Counted from the stretch's first letter, positions 43,835 through 57,006 are shown. The stretch: DNA of 64,000 nucleotides from Cellulomonas cellasea (GCF_006538745.1 NZ_BJLR01000033.1:62001-126000), one strand, 5' to 3'. Translations and numbers: made by a program. The notes: generated by a model not told the origin, from the letters alone.

Positions 43835-45028
43835 TCAGGGCCGGCCGGCGAGCAGCGCGGCCCGCGCGAGCACGAGCGCCGCGACGTCGATCGCACGCTC
43901 GTCGACCACGAGGTCGCCCTGGTGGATGTCGTAGGTGTGGCCGCCCGGCGTGCGCGTCCCGAGCCGGGCCATCGCGCCCGGCACCTTCGTGAGGTACCAC
44001 GCGAAGTCCTCGCCGCCGAGCGACTGCTCGGTCAGGACGACCGAGTCCTCGCCGATCACGTCGAGCGCGGCCGCCTCGAGGATGCCGGTGCTGCGGGCGT
44101 CGTTCTCGACGGGCGGGACGCCCCGCTGGTGCCGGACCTCGACCTCGACGTCGAACGGCGCGACCATCTGCACGACGGCGTCGTGGAACACCCGCGACGC
44201 GAGCTCCCAGGCGCGCACGTCGAGGCAGCGCAGGGTCCCGCGCACCGTGCCCGTCGACGGGATCGCGTTGTGCGCGGTGCCGGCCTGGACCATGCCCCAC
44301 GTGAGGTTGACCCCCGAGCGCGGGTCGAGCCGCCGGCCGAGGACCGCGGGCACGCCCGTGATGACCTGGCCGAGCGCGAACACCACGTCGCCCGTGAGGT
44401 GCGGGCGCGACGTGTGCCCGCCGTCGCCCGTGATCGTGACCGTGACCTCGTCGGACGCCGACGTGATCGGGCCGATCCGCGTGCCGACGTGCCCGACGTC
44501 GGTCTTGGGGTCGCAGTGCACGCCGAAGATCCGGCCGACCCCGTCGAGCCCGCCCGCCGCGATGACGTCGAGCGCGCCGCCGGGCTGCACCTCTTCCGCC
44601 GGCTGGAAGATCAGCCGCACGCCGGTCGGCAGGTCGCCGGCCTCGGCGAGCTGCGCGAGCAGCAGCCCCGCGCCGAGCACGCCCACGGTGTGCACGTCGT
44701 GGCCGCACGCGTGCGCGACGCCCGGCACGGTCGACGTCCACGCCGTGCCGCAGTGGTCCTGCACCGGGAGCGCGTCGAGGTCGGCCCGCAGCGCGATCCG
44801 GCGGCGCCCCGTCGTGACCGCGCCCGGCCCGATGTCGCAGACGAGCCCGGTGCCCGGCAGCAGCCGTGGCTCGAGGCCCGCGGCGCGCAGCCGGTCCGCG
44901 ACGACCTTCGTCGTGCGCTGCTCGGTGCGCCCCAGCTCGGGGTGCGCGTGCAGGTCCCGGCGGATCTCGATGAGCTCGTCGTGCAGGGGCGCGAGGCGCG
45001 GGATCAGGTCGGAGCGGTCGTCAGGCAC
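43835..45028 (-). CDS. M20 family metallo-amidohydrolase (AmiB1/HipO-like)
   Basis: 397 residues. Peptidase M20D fold: DLHAHPELGRTE near residue 25, ACGHDVHTV near 107 and FQPAEEVQPGG near 140 supply the two-metal site, and GGEDFAWYL near 342 the last ligand. A dimerisation domain is inserted at about 180-290. The family removes acyl or aminoacyl groups from amino acids or dipeptides; the real substrate is unknown. It corresponds in neighbourhood to mycobacterial amiB1. Confidence 0.9.
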   Translation of the reverse strand: MPDDRSDLIPRLAPLHDELIEIRRDLHAHPELGRTEQRTTKVVADRLRAAGLEPRLLPGTGLVCDIGPGAVTTGRRRIALRADLDALPVQDHCGTAWTSTVPGVAHACGHDVHTVGVLGAGLLLAQLAEAGDLPTGVRLIFQPAEEVQPGGALDVIAAGGLDGVGRIFGVHCDPKTDVGHVGTRIGPITSASDEVTVTITGDGGHTSRPHLTGDVVFALGQVITGVPAVLGRRLDPRSGVNLTWGMVQAGTAHNAIPSTGTVRGTLRCLDVRAWELASRVFHDAVVQMVAPFDVEVEVRHQRGVPPVENDARSTGILEAAALDVIGEDSVVLTEQSLGGEDFAWYLTKVPGAMARLGTRTPGGHTYDIHQGDLVVDERAIDVAALVLARAALLAGRP

Positions 45029-45035
45029 GCTGTCG

Positions 45036-45041
45036 AGCGTA
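45036..45041 (-). promoter_or_regulatory. -10 hexamer of the amidohydrolase gene
   Basis: TACGCT on the minus strand ends 7 nt before GTG 45028. Confidence 0.42.
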
Positions 45042-45052
45042 GTCGCGCGTGC

Positions 45053-46192
45053 TCAGACGAGGTCCTCGCGTCCGCGGGCACGCCAGCCGTCGACCGCCGA
45101 CTTCACCGTCTGCGCGTGCGCGCGGGTCGTGACGAGGAGCGCGTCGGGGGTGTCCACCACGACGACGTCCGGGACGCCGATCACGGTCACCGTGCGGGCC
45201 GAGCCGCCCACCACGAGCGCGCCGGCCGTGTCGATGCGCAGCACCCCGGTGTCGTCCCCGAGCGTGCGCGAGCCGTCGTCGTCGGCCGAGCCGTCTGCCG
45301 CGGACGGTGCCGCGAGCAGCGAGCCGAGCGACGCGAAGTCGCCGACGTCGTCCCACGTGAAGTCGCCGGGCACGACCGCGACGCCGCCCGCCGCGGCCAC
45401 CGGCTCGGCGATCGCGTGGTCGATCGCGATCTTCGTCAGGCCCGGCCAGACGCGCGCGAGCACCTCGGCGCGCTCGGGGCCGTCCCACGCGCGGGCGATC
45501 TCGCGCAGCCCGTCGTGCAGGGGCGGGAGCTGGGCCGCGAGGTGGTCGAGCAGGACGCGGGCGCGCACGAGGAACATGCCCGCGTTCCAGCGGTACTCCC
45601 CCGTCGCGAGGTACGCCGCGGCGGTCTCGGCGTCCGGCTTCTCCGTGAACCCCGCGGCGTGCCGGGCGCTCGGGGCGCCCTCGACGCCGAGCGCCTCGCC
45701 AGAGCGCACGTACCCGAAGGCGGTCGACGGCCCGGTCGCCGCGATGCCGACCGTCACGACGTACCCGGCCCGCGCCGCCGTGACGCCCTCGCGCACGGTC
45801 TGCTCGAAGGCCTCGGCCCCGTCGATGATGTGGTCGGCCGCGAACGAGCCGAGCACGACGTCCTCGCCGTGCCGCTCGAGCAGGACCGCAGCGGCGAGGC
45901 CGATCGCGGCCATGGAGTCGCGCGGGGACGGCTCGGCGAGCACGTCGGACGCCCCGAGCTCGGGGAGCTGCGCCGCCACGGCTGCCGCGTGCCGCTCGCC
46001 CGTGACCACCAGGACGCCGCCCGGGCCCGTGAGCGGGAGGAGCCGGTCGACCGTCCCCTGCAGCAGCGTGCGGCCGGTCCCGGTGAGGTCGAGCAGGAAC
46101 TTGGGCGCGCCGGCGCGCGAGAGCGGCCACAGGCGGGTGCCGGCGCCGCCGGCCGGCACGACGGCGTGGAAGTGGGCGACAGGGCTGGGCAT
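45053..46192 (-). CDS. manC: Mannose-1-phosphate guanylyltransferase
   Basis: 379 residues. Makes GDP-mannose from mannose-1-phosphate and GTP for glycan and glycolipid mannosylation. The nucleotide loop PAGGAGTRLWPLSR is at residues 13-26, FAADHIID near 118 binds metal, FTEKPDAETA near 183 and YRWNAGMFLV near 200 are sugar-phosphate site motifs. There is no fused isomerase domain. A possible user is the mannosyltransferase at 60042. Confidence 0.93.
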   Translation of the reverse strand: MPSPVAHFHAVVPAGGAGTRLWPLSRAGAPKFLLDLTGTGRTLLQGTVDRLLPLTGPGGVLVVTGERHAAAVAAQLPELGASDVLAEPSPRDSMAAIGLAAAVLLERHGEDVVLGSFAADHIIDGAEAFEQTVREGVTAARAGYVVTVGIAATGPSTAFGYVRSGEALGVEGAPSARHAAGFTEKPDAETAAAYLATGEYRWNAGMFLVRARVLLDHLAAQLPPLHDGLREIARAWDGPERAEVLARVWPGLTKIAIDHAIAEPVAAAGGVAVVPGDFTWDDVGDFASLGSLLAAPSAADGSADDDGSRTLGDDTGVLRIDTAGALVVGGSARTVTVIGVPDVVVVDTPDALLVTTRAHAQTVKSAVDGWRARGREDLV

Positions 46193-46198
46193 CCGGCC

Positions 46199-46204
46199 AG
46201 GGTA
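46199..46204 (-). promoter_or_regulatory. -10 hexamer of manC
   Basis: TACCCT on the minus strand ends 6 nt before ATG 46192. Confidence 0.45.
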
Positions 46205-46251
46205 CCGAGCGGACGGCCCGCTCCCGCACGCCTCGCGCCGCCCACCCCCCC

Positions 46252-46257
46252 TACCCT
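46252..46257 (+). promoter_or_regulatory. -10 hexamer of the DUF2087 gene
   Basis: TACCCT ends 6 nt before GTG 46264; it is the divergent partner of the manC promoter, 48 bp away. Confidence 0.48.
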
Positions 46258-46263
46258 GGACGC

Positions 46264-46572
46264 GTGCCCGACGACCGCCCCGACGGCCCGCGCCGCGCGC
46301 CCAAGGACCCCGAGCGCTTCCTCGTCCGCGGCCGCCTCGAGCGGCTGCCCCGACGCCGTGCGGACCGCGACCTCGTGATCAGCTACCTCGCGAGCCGCAC
46401 GCTGCCCGTGCACCAGCCCGTGACCGAGCGCGAGCTCACCGACCGCCTCGCGGCGCTCGCGGCGGACCCCGTCGGCCTGCGGCGCGAGATGGTCGACGCG
46501 GGTCTCGTGACCCGCACGCGCGACGGCGCGGAGTACTGGCGCACGCACGTGACCGAGTTCGACTTCCCGTGA
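46264..46572 (+). CDS. DUF2087 domain protein
   Basis: 102 residues. The segment RLPRRRADRDLVISYLA followed by VTERELTDRLAALAADPVGL and RREMVDAGLVTRTRDGAEYW gives the winged-helix-like DUF2087 pattern, usually found at the C-terminus of ArsR-type regulators; here it stands alone. It could bind DNA or RNA. It lies between manC and sdhC and has its own -10. Confidence 0.85.
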   Translation: MPDDRPDGPRRAPKDPERFLVRGRLERLPRRRADRDLVISYLASRTLPVHQPVTERELTDRLAALAADPVGLRREMVDAGLVTRTRDGAEYWRTHVTEFDFP

Positions 46573-46704
46573 GCCCCGGGGCGCGGGCCCAACGGCACCC
46601 GCGGCGCTCGCGCGAGGGCGTCCCGGACTGTGGACTTGCTCACAAAGTGTCATCACAAGGGCCTGAAGACCCCTGCGTGAGGCTGCGGCGTGGGAACGGG
46701 TCAC

Positions 46705-46710
46705 TAAGGT
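46705..46710 (+). promoter_or_regulatory. Possible -10 of the sdhCDAB operon
   Basis: TAAGGT is the best hexamer in the 258-bp region before sdhC and would give a leader of about 115 nt. No -35 match was seen. Confidence 0.3.
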
Positions 46711-46830
46711 GGGAAGCGAACGGACACCGTCGTCGGACCCCGTCGTCAGAGCTGCTGCCGGGACCGGCAGCCAGGGCTGACCCCAGCGCCTGGCTCGTGT
46801 CGTCGACCTGACTGTCAGGAGGCCTCCCCC

Positions 46831-47211
46831 GTGCCCACCGCACCGGCCGGAACGCTCTACCGAGGGCGTGAGGGCATGTGGTCGTGGGTCGCGCACCGCG
46901 TGACCGGCGTCCTGATCTTCTTCTTCCTCCTCGTGCACGTGCTCGACACGTCGCTCGTCCGCGTCTCCCCGGAGGCGTACGACGCCGTCATCGGCACGTA
47001 CAAGAACCCGATCATGGGGCTCGGCGAGGCCGGCCTCGTCGCGGCGATCGTGTTCCACGCCTACAACGGCCTCCGCCTGATCCTGGTGGACTTCTGGGAC
47101 AAGGGCGCGAAGTACCAGCGCGTCCTGCTCTGGGTCGTGATGGGCCTGTTCGTGGTGACCATGGCCGGCTTCCTGCCGCGCCACCTGATGCACGTCTTCG
47201 GGGGCGAGTGA
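46831..47211 (+). CDS. sdhC: Succinate dehydrogenase cytochrome b556 subunit
   Basis: 126 residues with three membrane spans. SWVAHRVTGVLIFF near residue 18 binds quinone and VFHAYNGLRLIL near 74 contains the haem-ligand His. It anchors the complex and passes electrons to quinone. GTG 46831 has AGGAGG 8 nt upstream. The stop overlaps the sdhD ATG by one base. Confidence 0.92.
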   Translation: MPTAPAGTLYRGREGMWSWVAHRVTGVLIFFFLLVHVLDTSLVRVSPEAYDAVIGTYKNPIMGLGEAGLVAAIVFHAYNGLRLILVDFWDKGAKYQRVLLWVVMGLFVVTMAGFLPRHLMHVFGGE

Positions 47212-47693
47212 TGACGACGACGTCCACGCCGATCCCGGCCCCCCGCTCGTCGGGCGGCCCCACGATCGTGCCCACCGTGTCGCGCAACCGGCGCACCACG
47301 CGCGGCAACACCGAGCTCTACGGCTGGCTGTTCATGCGCGTCTCGGGCGTCGTGCTCGTCGCGCTGATCTTCGGCCACCTGTTCGTGAACCTCGTCCAGG
47401 GCGAGGGCATCAACGCGATCGACTTCGGCTTCGTCGCCGGCAAGTGGTCCTCGCCGTTCTGGCAGACCTGGGACCTGCTCATGCTGTGGCTCGCGATGAT
47501 CCACGGGACCAACGGCGTGCGCACGATCATCAACGACTACGCCGAGCGCGACGGCACCCGCATGGTGCTCAAGCTCGCGCTGTACACGGCGTTCGTCGTC
47601 GTGGTCGTGCTCGGCACGCTCGTCATCTTCACGTTCGACCCGTGCCCGGCGAACAGCCCCGCGGACCTGCTGCCCTCGTTCTGCACCGCCTGA
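47211..47693 (+). CDS. sdhD: Succinate dehydrogenase membrane anchor subunit
   Basis: 160 residues with three membrane spans after a 35-residue polar, Pro/Ser-rich start. [19 protein letters not shown] near 43 has the second haem-side His, and [18 protein letters not shown] near 97 is typical of actinobacterial SdhD. The C-terminus ends with two cysteines ([18 protein letters not shown]) outside the last span. It overlaps sdhC by one base; 100 nt separates it from sdhA. Confidence 0.9.
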   Translation: MTTTSTPIPAPRSSGGPTIVPTVSRNRRTTRGNTELYGWLFMRVSGVVLVALIFGHLFVNLVQGEGINAIDFGFVAGKWSSPFWQTWDLLMLWLAMIHGTNGVRTIINDYAERDGTRMVLKLALYTAFVVVVVLGTLVIFTFDPCPANSPADLLPSFCTA

Positions 47694-47793
47694 CGGACGC
47701 ACTCCCGCCACGGCACCCGCCGCGGCACGCGCGCGCCGCCGACGGGCCCCCACGCCACCCGGCCCGACTCCCACACAGGAGGCATCGACACCG

Positions 47794-49673
<1,880 letters not shown>

Positions 49674-49674
<1 letters not shown>

Positions 49675-50453
49675 TGACGACTCAGCTCGACGACTCCCCC
49701 GGCACCTCGTCGACGCCGGACACCAAGGTCGGCGCGATCCCGAGCTTCGACGTGACGCTCAAGATCCGCCGCTACACGCCCGAGACGCACGGCGACGAGG
49801 CGTACTGGCAGGAGTTCACGGTCACGGTGCACGGCACCGACCGCCTGCTCGACGCGCTGCACAAGGTCAAGTGGGACCTCGACGGCTCGCTGACGTTCCG
49901 CCGCTCGTGCGCGCACGGGGTCTGCGGCTCGGACGCGATGCGGATCAACGGCCGCAACCGCCTGGCGTGCAAGACGCTGCTCAAGGACCTCAACCCGAGC
50001 AAGCCGATCACCGTCGAGCCCATCAAGGGCCTGCCGGTGATCAAGGACCTCGTGGTCGACATGGAGCCGTTCTTCGCGTCCTACCGCGAGATCATGCCGT
50101 TCCTCATCACCACCGGGAACGAGCCGACCAAGGAGCGCCTGCAGTCGGCCGCCGAGCGCGAGCGGTTCGACGACACCACGAAGTGCATCCTGTGCGCCGC
50201 GTGCACGTCGTCGTGCCCCGTGTTCTGGACCGACGGGCAGTACTTCGGCCCCGCCGCGATCGTCAACGCGCACCGGTTCATCTTCGACAGCCGCGACGAG
50301 GGCGGCACGCAGCGCCTCGAGATCCTCAACGACAAGGAGGGCGTCTGGCGCTGCCGGACGACCTTCAACTGCACCGAGGCGTGCCCGCGCGGCATCGAGG
50401 TCACCAAGGCGATCAAGGAGGTCAAGCGCGCGATGATCACCCGCGCGTTCTGA
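49674..50453 (+). CDS. sdhB: Succinate dehydrogenase iron-sulfur subunit
   Basis: 259 residues. The [2Fe-2S] ligands are in SCAHGVCGSDAM near 80 and the later CKT; [4Fe-4S] ligands in CILCAACTSSCP near 170; [3Fe-4S] ligands in CTEACPRG near 237. It links the flavin in SdhA to quinone at SdhC/D. A 25-residue polar N-terminal extension precedes the ferredoxin domain. One-base overlap with sdhA shows coupling. Confidence 0.96.
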
Positions 50454-50496
50454 CTCCCGCGACCCACCCACGACGGCCCCGCCCGGGCGGCTCACG

Positions 50497-50521
50497 ACGA
50501 GCCCCTGGAGCGGGGCCTCGT
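50497..50521. terminator. Hairpin after sdhB
   Basis: ACGAGCCCC against GGGG-C-CTCGT (one bulge) with a 6-nt loop, 43 nt past the sdhB stop and between convergent genes. Confidence 0.5.
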
Positions 50522-50582
50522 GCGTCTCGGGGCACCGCGGCTGCGCCCGCGCTCAGCTCGTGGCGGCTGCCTGCGGCCGCGC

Positions 50583-51677
50583 TCAGCGCTTGCCGGCGGC
50601 TGCCGCGGCGGCGGCCCCGTCGCGCTGCGGGGAGGCGCCCGCCGGTGCGCCCTCGCTGCGGGACGCCGGCTCCTCCGGGCAGTCGGGCGCCGCGTCGGGC
50701 AGCGGCGGGTCGGCGGTCCACGCTGCCGCGAGCAGCACGATGCGGGCGATGAGGTTGATCCACACGAGCAGCGTCACGACGACGGTGAACGACGCGAACA
50801 GCGCGTTGCGCCCGACGCTGCCCGCCACGACCGACGTCCCGAGCAGCCGCACGATCCCGATCCCCGTCGCGGCGATGAGCGCGCCCCCGCGCAGGTCCAC
50901 CCAGTCGGGCCGCTGGCCGGCGAGCACGTAGACGAGGAGCATGAACGTCGCGGCGTCGACCACGAACGCGACGGCGATGCCGAGCACGCGCACGACGACC
51001 GCGCTCGTCTCCTCGAGCCCGACGACCCCGAGCAGCCAGTCCGCCGCCGTCGTGACGGCGACGCTGAGCACCGCCGAGAGCAGGACCGCGAACGCCATCC
51101 CCGCGAAGCCCACGAGCTCACGCAGCTTGCCGGTCACGATGTTGCCCTGGTTCTCGCCGAGCGCGTCGAACATCGCCCGCACCGCGGTGCGCATCGCGGC
51201 GACGGCCGTCGTGGCGCTCACCAGGAGGACGACGATCGCGACGACGCCCGCGACGCTGAGCCCGGCGCTGAGGACGAGGTCGTCGGGCTCGATCAGGCCG
51301 TCGTCGGTGCCCGTGTCGATGAGGCCCGGGAACGTCCCCGAGACCGTCGCGAGCACGTCGTCGCGCAGGCCGACGTTCCGGCCCAGGACCGTCATGAACA
51401 CCGTGTAGCCGAGCGTCAGCCCCGCGAACACGGAGAACAGCGCGGCGTAGGCGATGCCGCCGGTCAAGACTCCCCCGCCGGCCGCGGAGAAGCGCGCCTG
51501 CGTCCGGGCCGCGCGCGTCTGCTGCCACCACGCGAACAGGGCCTTGGCCCGCGCGATGATGCTCTGCTTGGCGCGGGCCACGGGACGCAGCCCCGCGGCG
51601 ACGTCGGCCCGGTCGGTGACCGTGGCGTGCGCCTTGCCGGCCCCCCGGGCGGCGCGGGCCTCGTCGGTGCTCACCAT
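50583..51677 (-). CDS. YihY/BrkB family membrane protein
   Basis: 364 residues. A basic 75-residue N-terminus leads to six membrane segments between about 70 and 325. GGVLTGGIAYAALFSVFAGL is the family signature (YAALFSVF in place of the usual ALSYxxLxSLxP). The C-terminal 35 residues are a Pro/Ala/Glu-rich tail. Once thought to be RNase BN; function is unsettled. It is co-directional with, and downstream of, trpS, as in mycobacteria. Confidence 0.88.
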   Translation of the reverse strand: MVSTDEARAARGAGKAHATVTDRADVAAGLRPVARAKQSIIARAKALFAWWQQTRAARTQARFSAAGGGVLTGGIAYAALFSVFAGLTLGYTVFMTVLGRNVGLRDDVLATVSGTFPGLIDTGTDDGLIEPDDLVLSAGLSVAGVVAIVVLLVSATTAVAAMRTAVRAMFDALGENQGNIVTGKLRELVGFAGMAFAVLLSAVLSVAVTTAADWLLGVVGLEETSAVVVRVLGIAVAFVVDAATFMLLVYVLAGQRPDWVDLRGGALIAATGIGIVRLLGTSVVAGSVGRNALFASFTVVVTLLVWINLIARIVLLAAAWTADPPLPDAAPDCPEEPASRSEGAPAGASPQRDGAAAAAAAGKR

Positions 51678-51683
51678 GCACCG

Positions 51684-51689
51684 ACCCTA
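51684..51689 (-). promoter_or_regulatory. -10 hexamer of the YihY gene
   Basis: TAGGGT on the minus strand ends 6 nt before ATG 51677. Confidence 0.42.
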
Positions 51690-51721
51690 GGAGCGCCCCG
51701 CCCGCGCGGCATCCGGAGGAG

Positions 51722-51741
51722 CGCTGCCACGGGCGGCAGCG
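51722..51741 (-). terminator. Hairpin downstream of the 2H phosphoesterase gene
   Basis: CGCTGCC and GGCAGCG enclose a 6-nt loop, 77 nt past the stop; a weak candidate because of the distance. Confidence 0.35.
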
Positions 51742-51817
51742 AGCCACGACCGGGCGGAGCGCCGTCCAGCGCCGCGGACGGGGCCCGGCGGCGACCGGAC
51801 GAGAGGGGTGCGACCCG

Positions 51818-53424
<1,607 letters not shown>

Positions 53425-53501
53425 TCAGGCGCGGGGCGGTGCTGAGGCCCAGGACGGGGCGGTCGCCGGACCCGCCGGGACGTGCGCCTGCCCGGACGGG
53501 C

Positions 53502-53903
53502 TCAGGTGGCCTCGTCGTCGAACGGTGCCGGCTCGCCCGCCCGCAGGTCGGCGGCCGGGCGGGGGGTCCGCGTCGTGGAGCCGGTGCGCGCCGCGTACGC
53601 CGCCGCGGAGCCCGCGACCGCGCCGGGACGCTCGCCGCGGCCGGGGGTCACGTCGTCGAGCAGCGCCTCCCGGACGATGCGGCGCGGGTCGTACCGGCGC
53701 GGGTCGAGCGCCGCCCAGTCGACGTCGCGCACCTCGTCGCCGAGCTCCTCGTCGACGCGCTCCTTGGTGTCGCGCAGGAACACGCGCGCACGCCGCGCCC
53801 ACCGGCCGAGCTGCTCCGCGTACGCGGGCAGGCGCTCCGGCCCGATGACGAGGACGGCGACGATGAGCAGGACGATGAGCTCGCCGCCGTTGATGTCGAA
53901 CAC
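53502..53903 (-). CDS. tatB: Sec-independent translocase TatB
   Basis: 133 residues. One membrane helix at residues 2-20 (FDINGGELIVLLIVAVLVIG) is followed by the P-E hinge (GPERLP), an amphipathic helix to about 55 and a charged, Pro/Ala-rich tail. This is the TatB pattern: the Glu near residue 8 and GPERLPxYAEQLGRW are seen. TatB receives folded twin-arginine substrates such as the EfeB encoded here. The start is GTG 53903. Position after htrA matches the mycobacterial sigE locus. Confidence 0.9.
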   Translation of the reverse strand: MFDINGGELIVLLIVAVLVIGPERLPAYAEQLGRWARRARVFLRDTKERVDEELGDEVRDVDWAALDPRRYDPRRIVREALLDDVTPGRGERPGAVAGSAAAYAARTGSTTRTPRPAADLRAGEPAPFDDEAT

Positions 53904-53909
53904 GGGCTC

Positions 53910-53915
53910 AGGCTA
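53910..53915 (-). promoter_or_regulatory. -10 hexamer of tatB
   Basis: TAGCCT on the minus strand ends 6 nt before GTG 53903, so tatB can be read apart from htrA. Confidence 0.47.
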
Positions 53916-54038
53916 CCCCGGCACCGCACGCGCACGGTCGCCCGGCGCGGGCCGGGGAAGCCGCGCGGCGGACCGGCGTCGGGGCACCGCTCCGCCGCGC
54001 ACGCACCCGGCTCGTCGGGGTCGTCGGGGTCGCCCGGG

Positions 54039-55445
54039 TCACTCGGGCGCGGACTCGTCGAGCACGACCCGCACGTCCCGCTCCTCGGAGCCCGTGCGCA
54101 CGCGCAGCACGATCGTGTCGCCCGGGGTCTTCGCGCGGATCGCGACGATCAGCTCGTCGGGCTCCGTGACGGGGCGGCCGTCGATCGCGACGATGACGTC
54201 GCCGCGGCGGATGCCCGCGCGGTCGGCCGGGCCCCGTGGCGTCACGGGCGGGGTGTCGCCGCGCTGCTCGGTCGCGACCTGCACGCCCTCGCCGGTGTAC
54301 GCCTGGTCGAGCAGGACGCCGATGATCGGGTACGTCGCCGCGCCCGTCTCGATGAGCTGCTCCGCGGTGCGCCGGGCCTGGTTCGAGGTGATCGCGAAGC
54401 CGAGGCCGATGCTGCCGCCGGCCGAGCTCAGGGCGCCCGGGGGCTGCGCGATCGCCGAGTTGATCCCGACGACCTCACCGGCCGCGTTGACGAGCGGGCC
54501 GCCCGAGTTCCCGGGGTTGATCGCGGCGTCCGTCTGGATCGCGTTGATGAACGCGGTCTCCTGCTCGCTGCCCGCGGAGACCGGGCGGTTGAGCGCGCTC
54601 ACGATGCCGGTCGTCACCGTGCCCTCGAGGCCCAGCGGCGCCCCGATCGCGATGACCGGGTCGCCCACGAGGACGTCGTCGGAGTCCCCGAGCACGAGCG
54701 GCACGAGCCCGGACCGCTCGACCTTGAGCACCGCGATGTCGTACTCGGGCGTCCGCCCGACGATCGACGCGGGCTCCTCGCTGCCGTCGGCGAACAGCAC
54801 GCTCGTGGTCGCGCCGGCGGTGGCCCCCGACTCGACGACGTGGTTGTTGGTCAGGATGTAGCCGTCCTGGCGCAGCACGAGCCCCGAGCCGGTCGAGGTC
54901 CCCTCGGCGCCGACGACCTCGATCGACACGACGCTCGGCAGCACGGTCGCCGCGACACCGGCGACGCTCTCCGGCGCGCGGTCCCCCGCCCCCGTGCCGA
55001 CCGCGGCGGGCAGCCCGGCGTCGGCGACCTGGCCGTCGTCGAGCAGGCGCGGCGCGAGGATCCCGCCGGTCGCGCCCGCGACGAGCGCGAGCGCCGCGAG
55101 GCCCGCGGCCCAGCCGAACGACAGCCCGCGGCGCCGCTCCGGACGGGCCGGGGCGTCGCGGTGCGGCTCCGGGAGCGGGCCCGGGAAACCGCCGCGCCAC
55201 GCGTCGGGCTGCTGCGGGGGTCGGCTCGACGGTGCACGGAACGGTGCCGTGCCCGGCGCGCCGTAGGGCGAGGCGCCGAAGGCGGGCGCGCCCGTCGCGG
55301 GCCCGTAGACCGGTGCGGCGTACGGCGACGGTGCCGCGTAGGGCGACGGCCCGGCGGGTGCGGCCGGACGCGCGGGCTGCGCCGGTGCCGGCGTCGCGAA
55401 CGACGGCGGCGCAAACGGGTTCGCGGGCTGCTCGGGAGACGTCAT
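54039..55445 (-). CDS. htrA: HtrA-type membrane serine protease with PDZ domain
   Basis: 468 residues. A 110-residue cytosolic Pro/Ala/Tyr-rich region (repeats of PSPYAAP) precedes one membrane helix at about 112-133. The trypsin-like domain holds His202 (TNNHVV), Asp236 (YDIAVLK) and Ser314 (PGNSGGP). A PDZ domain fills about 365-465 (RAGIRRGDVIVAIDGRPV). It degrades misfolded envelope proteins. The ATG overlaps the anti-sigma gene's stop by 4 nt. Confidence 0.95.
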   Translation of the reverse strand: MTSPEQPANPFAPPSFATPAPAQPARPAAPAGPSPYAAPSPYAAPVYGPATGAPAFGASPYGAPGTAPFRAPSSRPPQQPDAWRGGFPGPLPEPHRDAPARPERRRGLSFGWAAGLAALALVAGATGGILAPRLLDDGQVADAGLPAAVGTGAGDRAPESVAGVAATVLPSVVSIEVVGAEGTSTGSGLVLRQDGYILTNNHVVESGATAGATTSVLFADGSEEPASIVGRTPEYDIAVLKVERSGLVPLVLGDSDDVLVGDPVIAIGAPLGLEGTVTTGIVSALNRPVSAGSEQETAFINAIQTDAAINPGNSGGPLVNAAGEVVGINSAIAQPPGALSSAGGSIGLGFAITSNQARRTAEQLIETGAATYPIIGVLLDQAYTGEGVQVATEQRGDTPPVTPRGPADRAGIRRGDVIVAIDGRPVTEPDELIVAIRAKTPGDTIVLRVRTGSEERDVRVVLDESAPE

Positions 55446-56407
55446 CGGTTCAGGAGCGCTTCGGTCACGGTGTCCCATCCTCGGGTGATGCGGGCCGGGA
55501 CCCCGTCGTCGAAGCCCCCGCCCGGGAACTCGGCGACGACCGACTCGACGTCGCGCGACGTGCTCGCGGAGACGACCTCGACCACGGTGTCGCCGGACTG
55601 CCAGGCAGCGTGCCACGGATGCGTCGACAGGACGTAGACCGTCCGGTCGCCGAGCGTGCGGTGGGTCGCGCCCTCGAGCGCGTCGACGTCGAGGCGGCCG
55701 TGCTGCTCGGTCACGACGACGGTGCCGCCGGGGCCGGACAGGTCGATCTCGACCGCGTCGCGCGCGTCCAGGCGCACCGCCGTCACGTCCCAGCCGGCGG
55801 GCAGCTCGACCGGACAGGTCCAGCCGCTGTCGCGCAGGCGCTCAAGCTGGTCGACGGTCGAGGCCGCGGCGAGCGGGGCGGGCGCCCCCCGGGTCAGGGC
55901 CGCACCGGCGAAGCGTTCGGTCCTCGGGGTCGCCTCCCCGAGCAGGCTCAGGGCCTGCGCCGGGTGGCTCGAGGGCACCACGGGCGGGCGGTCGCCGAGC
56001 GCGAAGAGCATCGCGGCGACCGCCCCGAGGCCCGCGAGCGAGCCCGCGGCGATGCGCGCGCCCGAGCGGCGCCGCTCGAGGTCGCCCGTGAGGGTGCGGG
56101 GGTGGCCGGTGAGCCGCGAGCCGCCCGCGGGGGTCGCCCGCAGCGGGTCCGGGGACGCGAAGGGGTCGCAGCGCCGTTCCGGTGCGCGCGGCGGGGTGGC
56201 CGGCGCCAGCGAGAGCAGGCGGGCGGTGAGGTCGGCGGTCGGCGTGACGTCGTCCGCGGCTGCGAGGGCCCGGCGCGCGGCGCGGGCGGCGGCGAGCTCG
56301 CCGGCGCACTGCGGGCAGGTGGCGACGTGCGCGAGCGCGCGCTCGGCCGCTGCGGGGGCGAGCTGCCCGTCGGCCAGCGCGCTGATGCGCGACCCCAGGT
56401 GGCTCAC
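55442..56407 (-). CDS. rseA: Anti-sigma-E factor, ZAS type (RseA-like)
   Basis: 321 residues. The N-terminus has the zinc-binding anti-sigma motif H-x3-C-x2-C (HVATCPQC, residues about 33-40) in a helical domain that would bind SigE. One membrane helix follows near 140-160 ([19 protein letters not shown]), and the remaining 160 residues lie outside as a sensor region. Longer than mycobacterial RseA, which is cytosolic and lacks such a domain. The GTG start overlaps the sigE stop by 4 nt (GTGA), the usual coupling of sigma and anti-sigma. Confidence 0.88.
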   Translation of the reverse strand: MSHLGSRISALADGQLAPAAAERALAHVATCPQCAGELAAARAARRALAAADDVTPTADLTARLLSLAPATPPRAPERRCDPFASPDPLRATPAGGSRLTGHPRTLTGDLERRRSGARIAAGSLAGLGAVAAMLFALGDRPPVVPSSHPAQALSLLGEATPRTERFAGAALTRGAPAPLAAASTVDQLERLRDSGWTCPVELPAGWDVTAVRLDARDAVEIDLSGPGGTVVVTEQHGRLDVDALEGATHRTLGDRTVYVLSTHPWHAAWQSGDTVVEVVSASTSRDVESVVAEFPGGGFDDGVPARITRGWDTVTEALLNR

Positions 56408-57006
56408 GGCGCCCCGACCCGCTCGGTCGGCGCTCCCGTCGAGCCGGTCGCGTCCTCGTCGCGCGCGAGCGGGGCCCGGTCCTGCAGGGCCACGCGCAGC
56501 CGCGCACGCGCGCGGTGGATGCGCGAGCGCACGGTGCCCATCTTGATGCCGAGGGTCACCGCGATCTCCTCGTACGACAGGCCCTCGATGTCGCACAGCA
56601 CGACGGCCGCGCGGTACTCGGGCGGCAGGTCGTCGAGCGCGCGCTGCACGTCGTAGTCGAGGTTCCCGTGCTCGAACGCCCGCTCGGGCGCGTGAGGGCC
56701 CTCGACCGCCGCGGGGAAGCGGTCGGCGTCGTCGCCCATCGCGTCCATCCGGATCCGCTGCTTGCGGCGCACCTGGTCCAGGAACAGGTTCGTGGTGATG
56801 CGGTGCAGCCAGCCCTCGAACGTCCCCGGCGTGAAGCTCGACAGCGAGCGGAACACCCGGACGAAGACCTCCTGCGTGAGGTCCTCGGCGTCGTGCTGGT
56901 TGCCCGTGAGCCGGTACGCGAGGCGGTACACGCGCGCGGAGTGCACGCGGACGATCTCCTCCCAGGACGGAGCCACCCACGGCTCGTCGGGGGTGGTGGT
57001 CGTCAT
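56404..57006 (-). CDS. sigE: ECF RNA polymerase sigma factor SigE
   Basis: 200 residues. Region 2 is at about 22-90 ([37 protein letters not shown]), region 4 at about 115-170 ([36 protein letters not shown]). There is no C-terminal extension. It directs transcription of envelope-stress genes, controlled by the anti-sigma factor encoded next. ATG 57006 has GAGAGG 6 nt upstream; an in-frame start 51 nt earlier is less likely. Confidence 0.94.
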   Translation of the reverse strand: MTTTTPDEPWVAPSWEEIVRVHSARVYRLAYRLTGNQHDAEDLTQEVFVRVFRSLSSFTPGTFEGWLHRITTNLFLDQVRRKQRIRMDAMGDDADRFPAAVEGPHAPERAFEHGNLDYDVQRALDDLPPEYRAAVVLCDIEGLSYEEIAVTLGIKMGTVRSRIHRARARLRVALQDRAPLARDEDATGSTGAPTERVGAP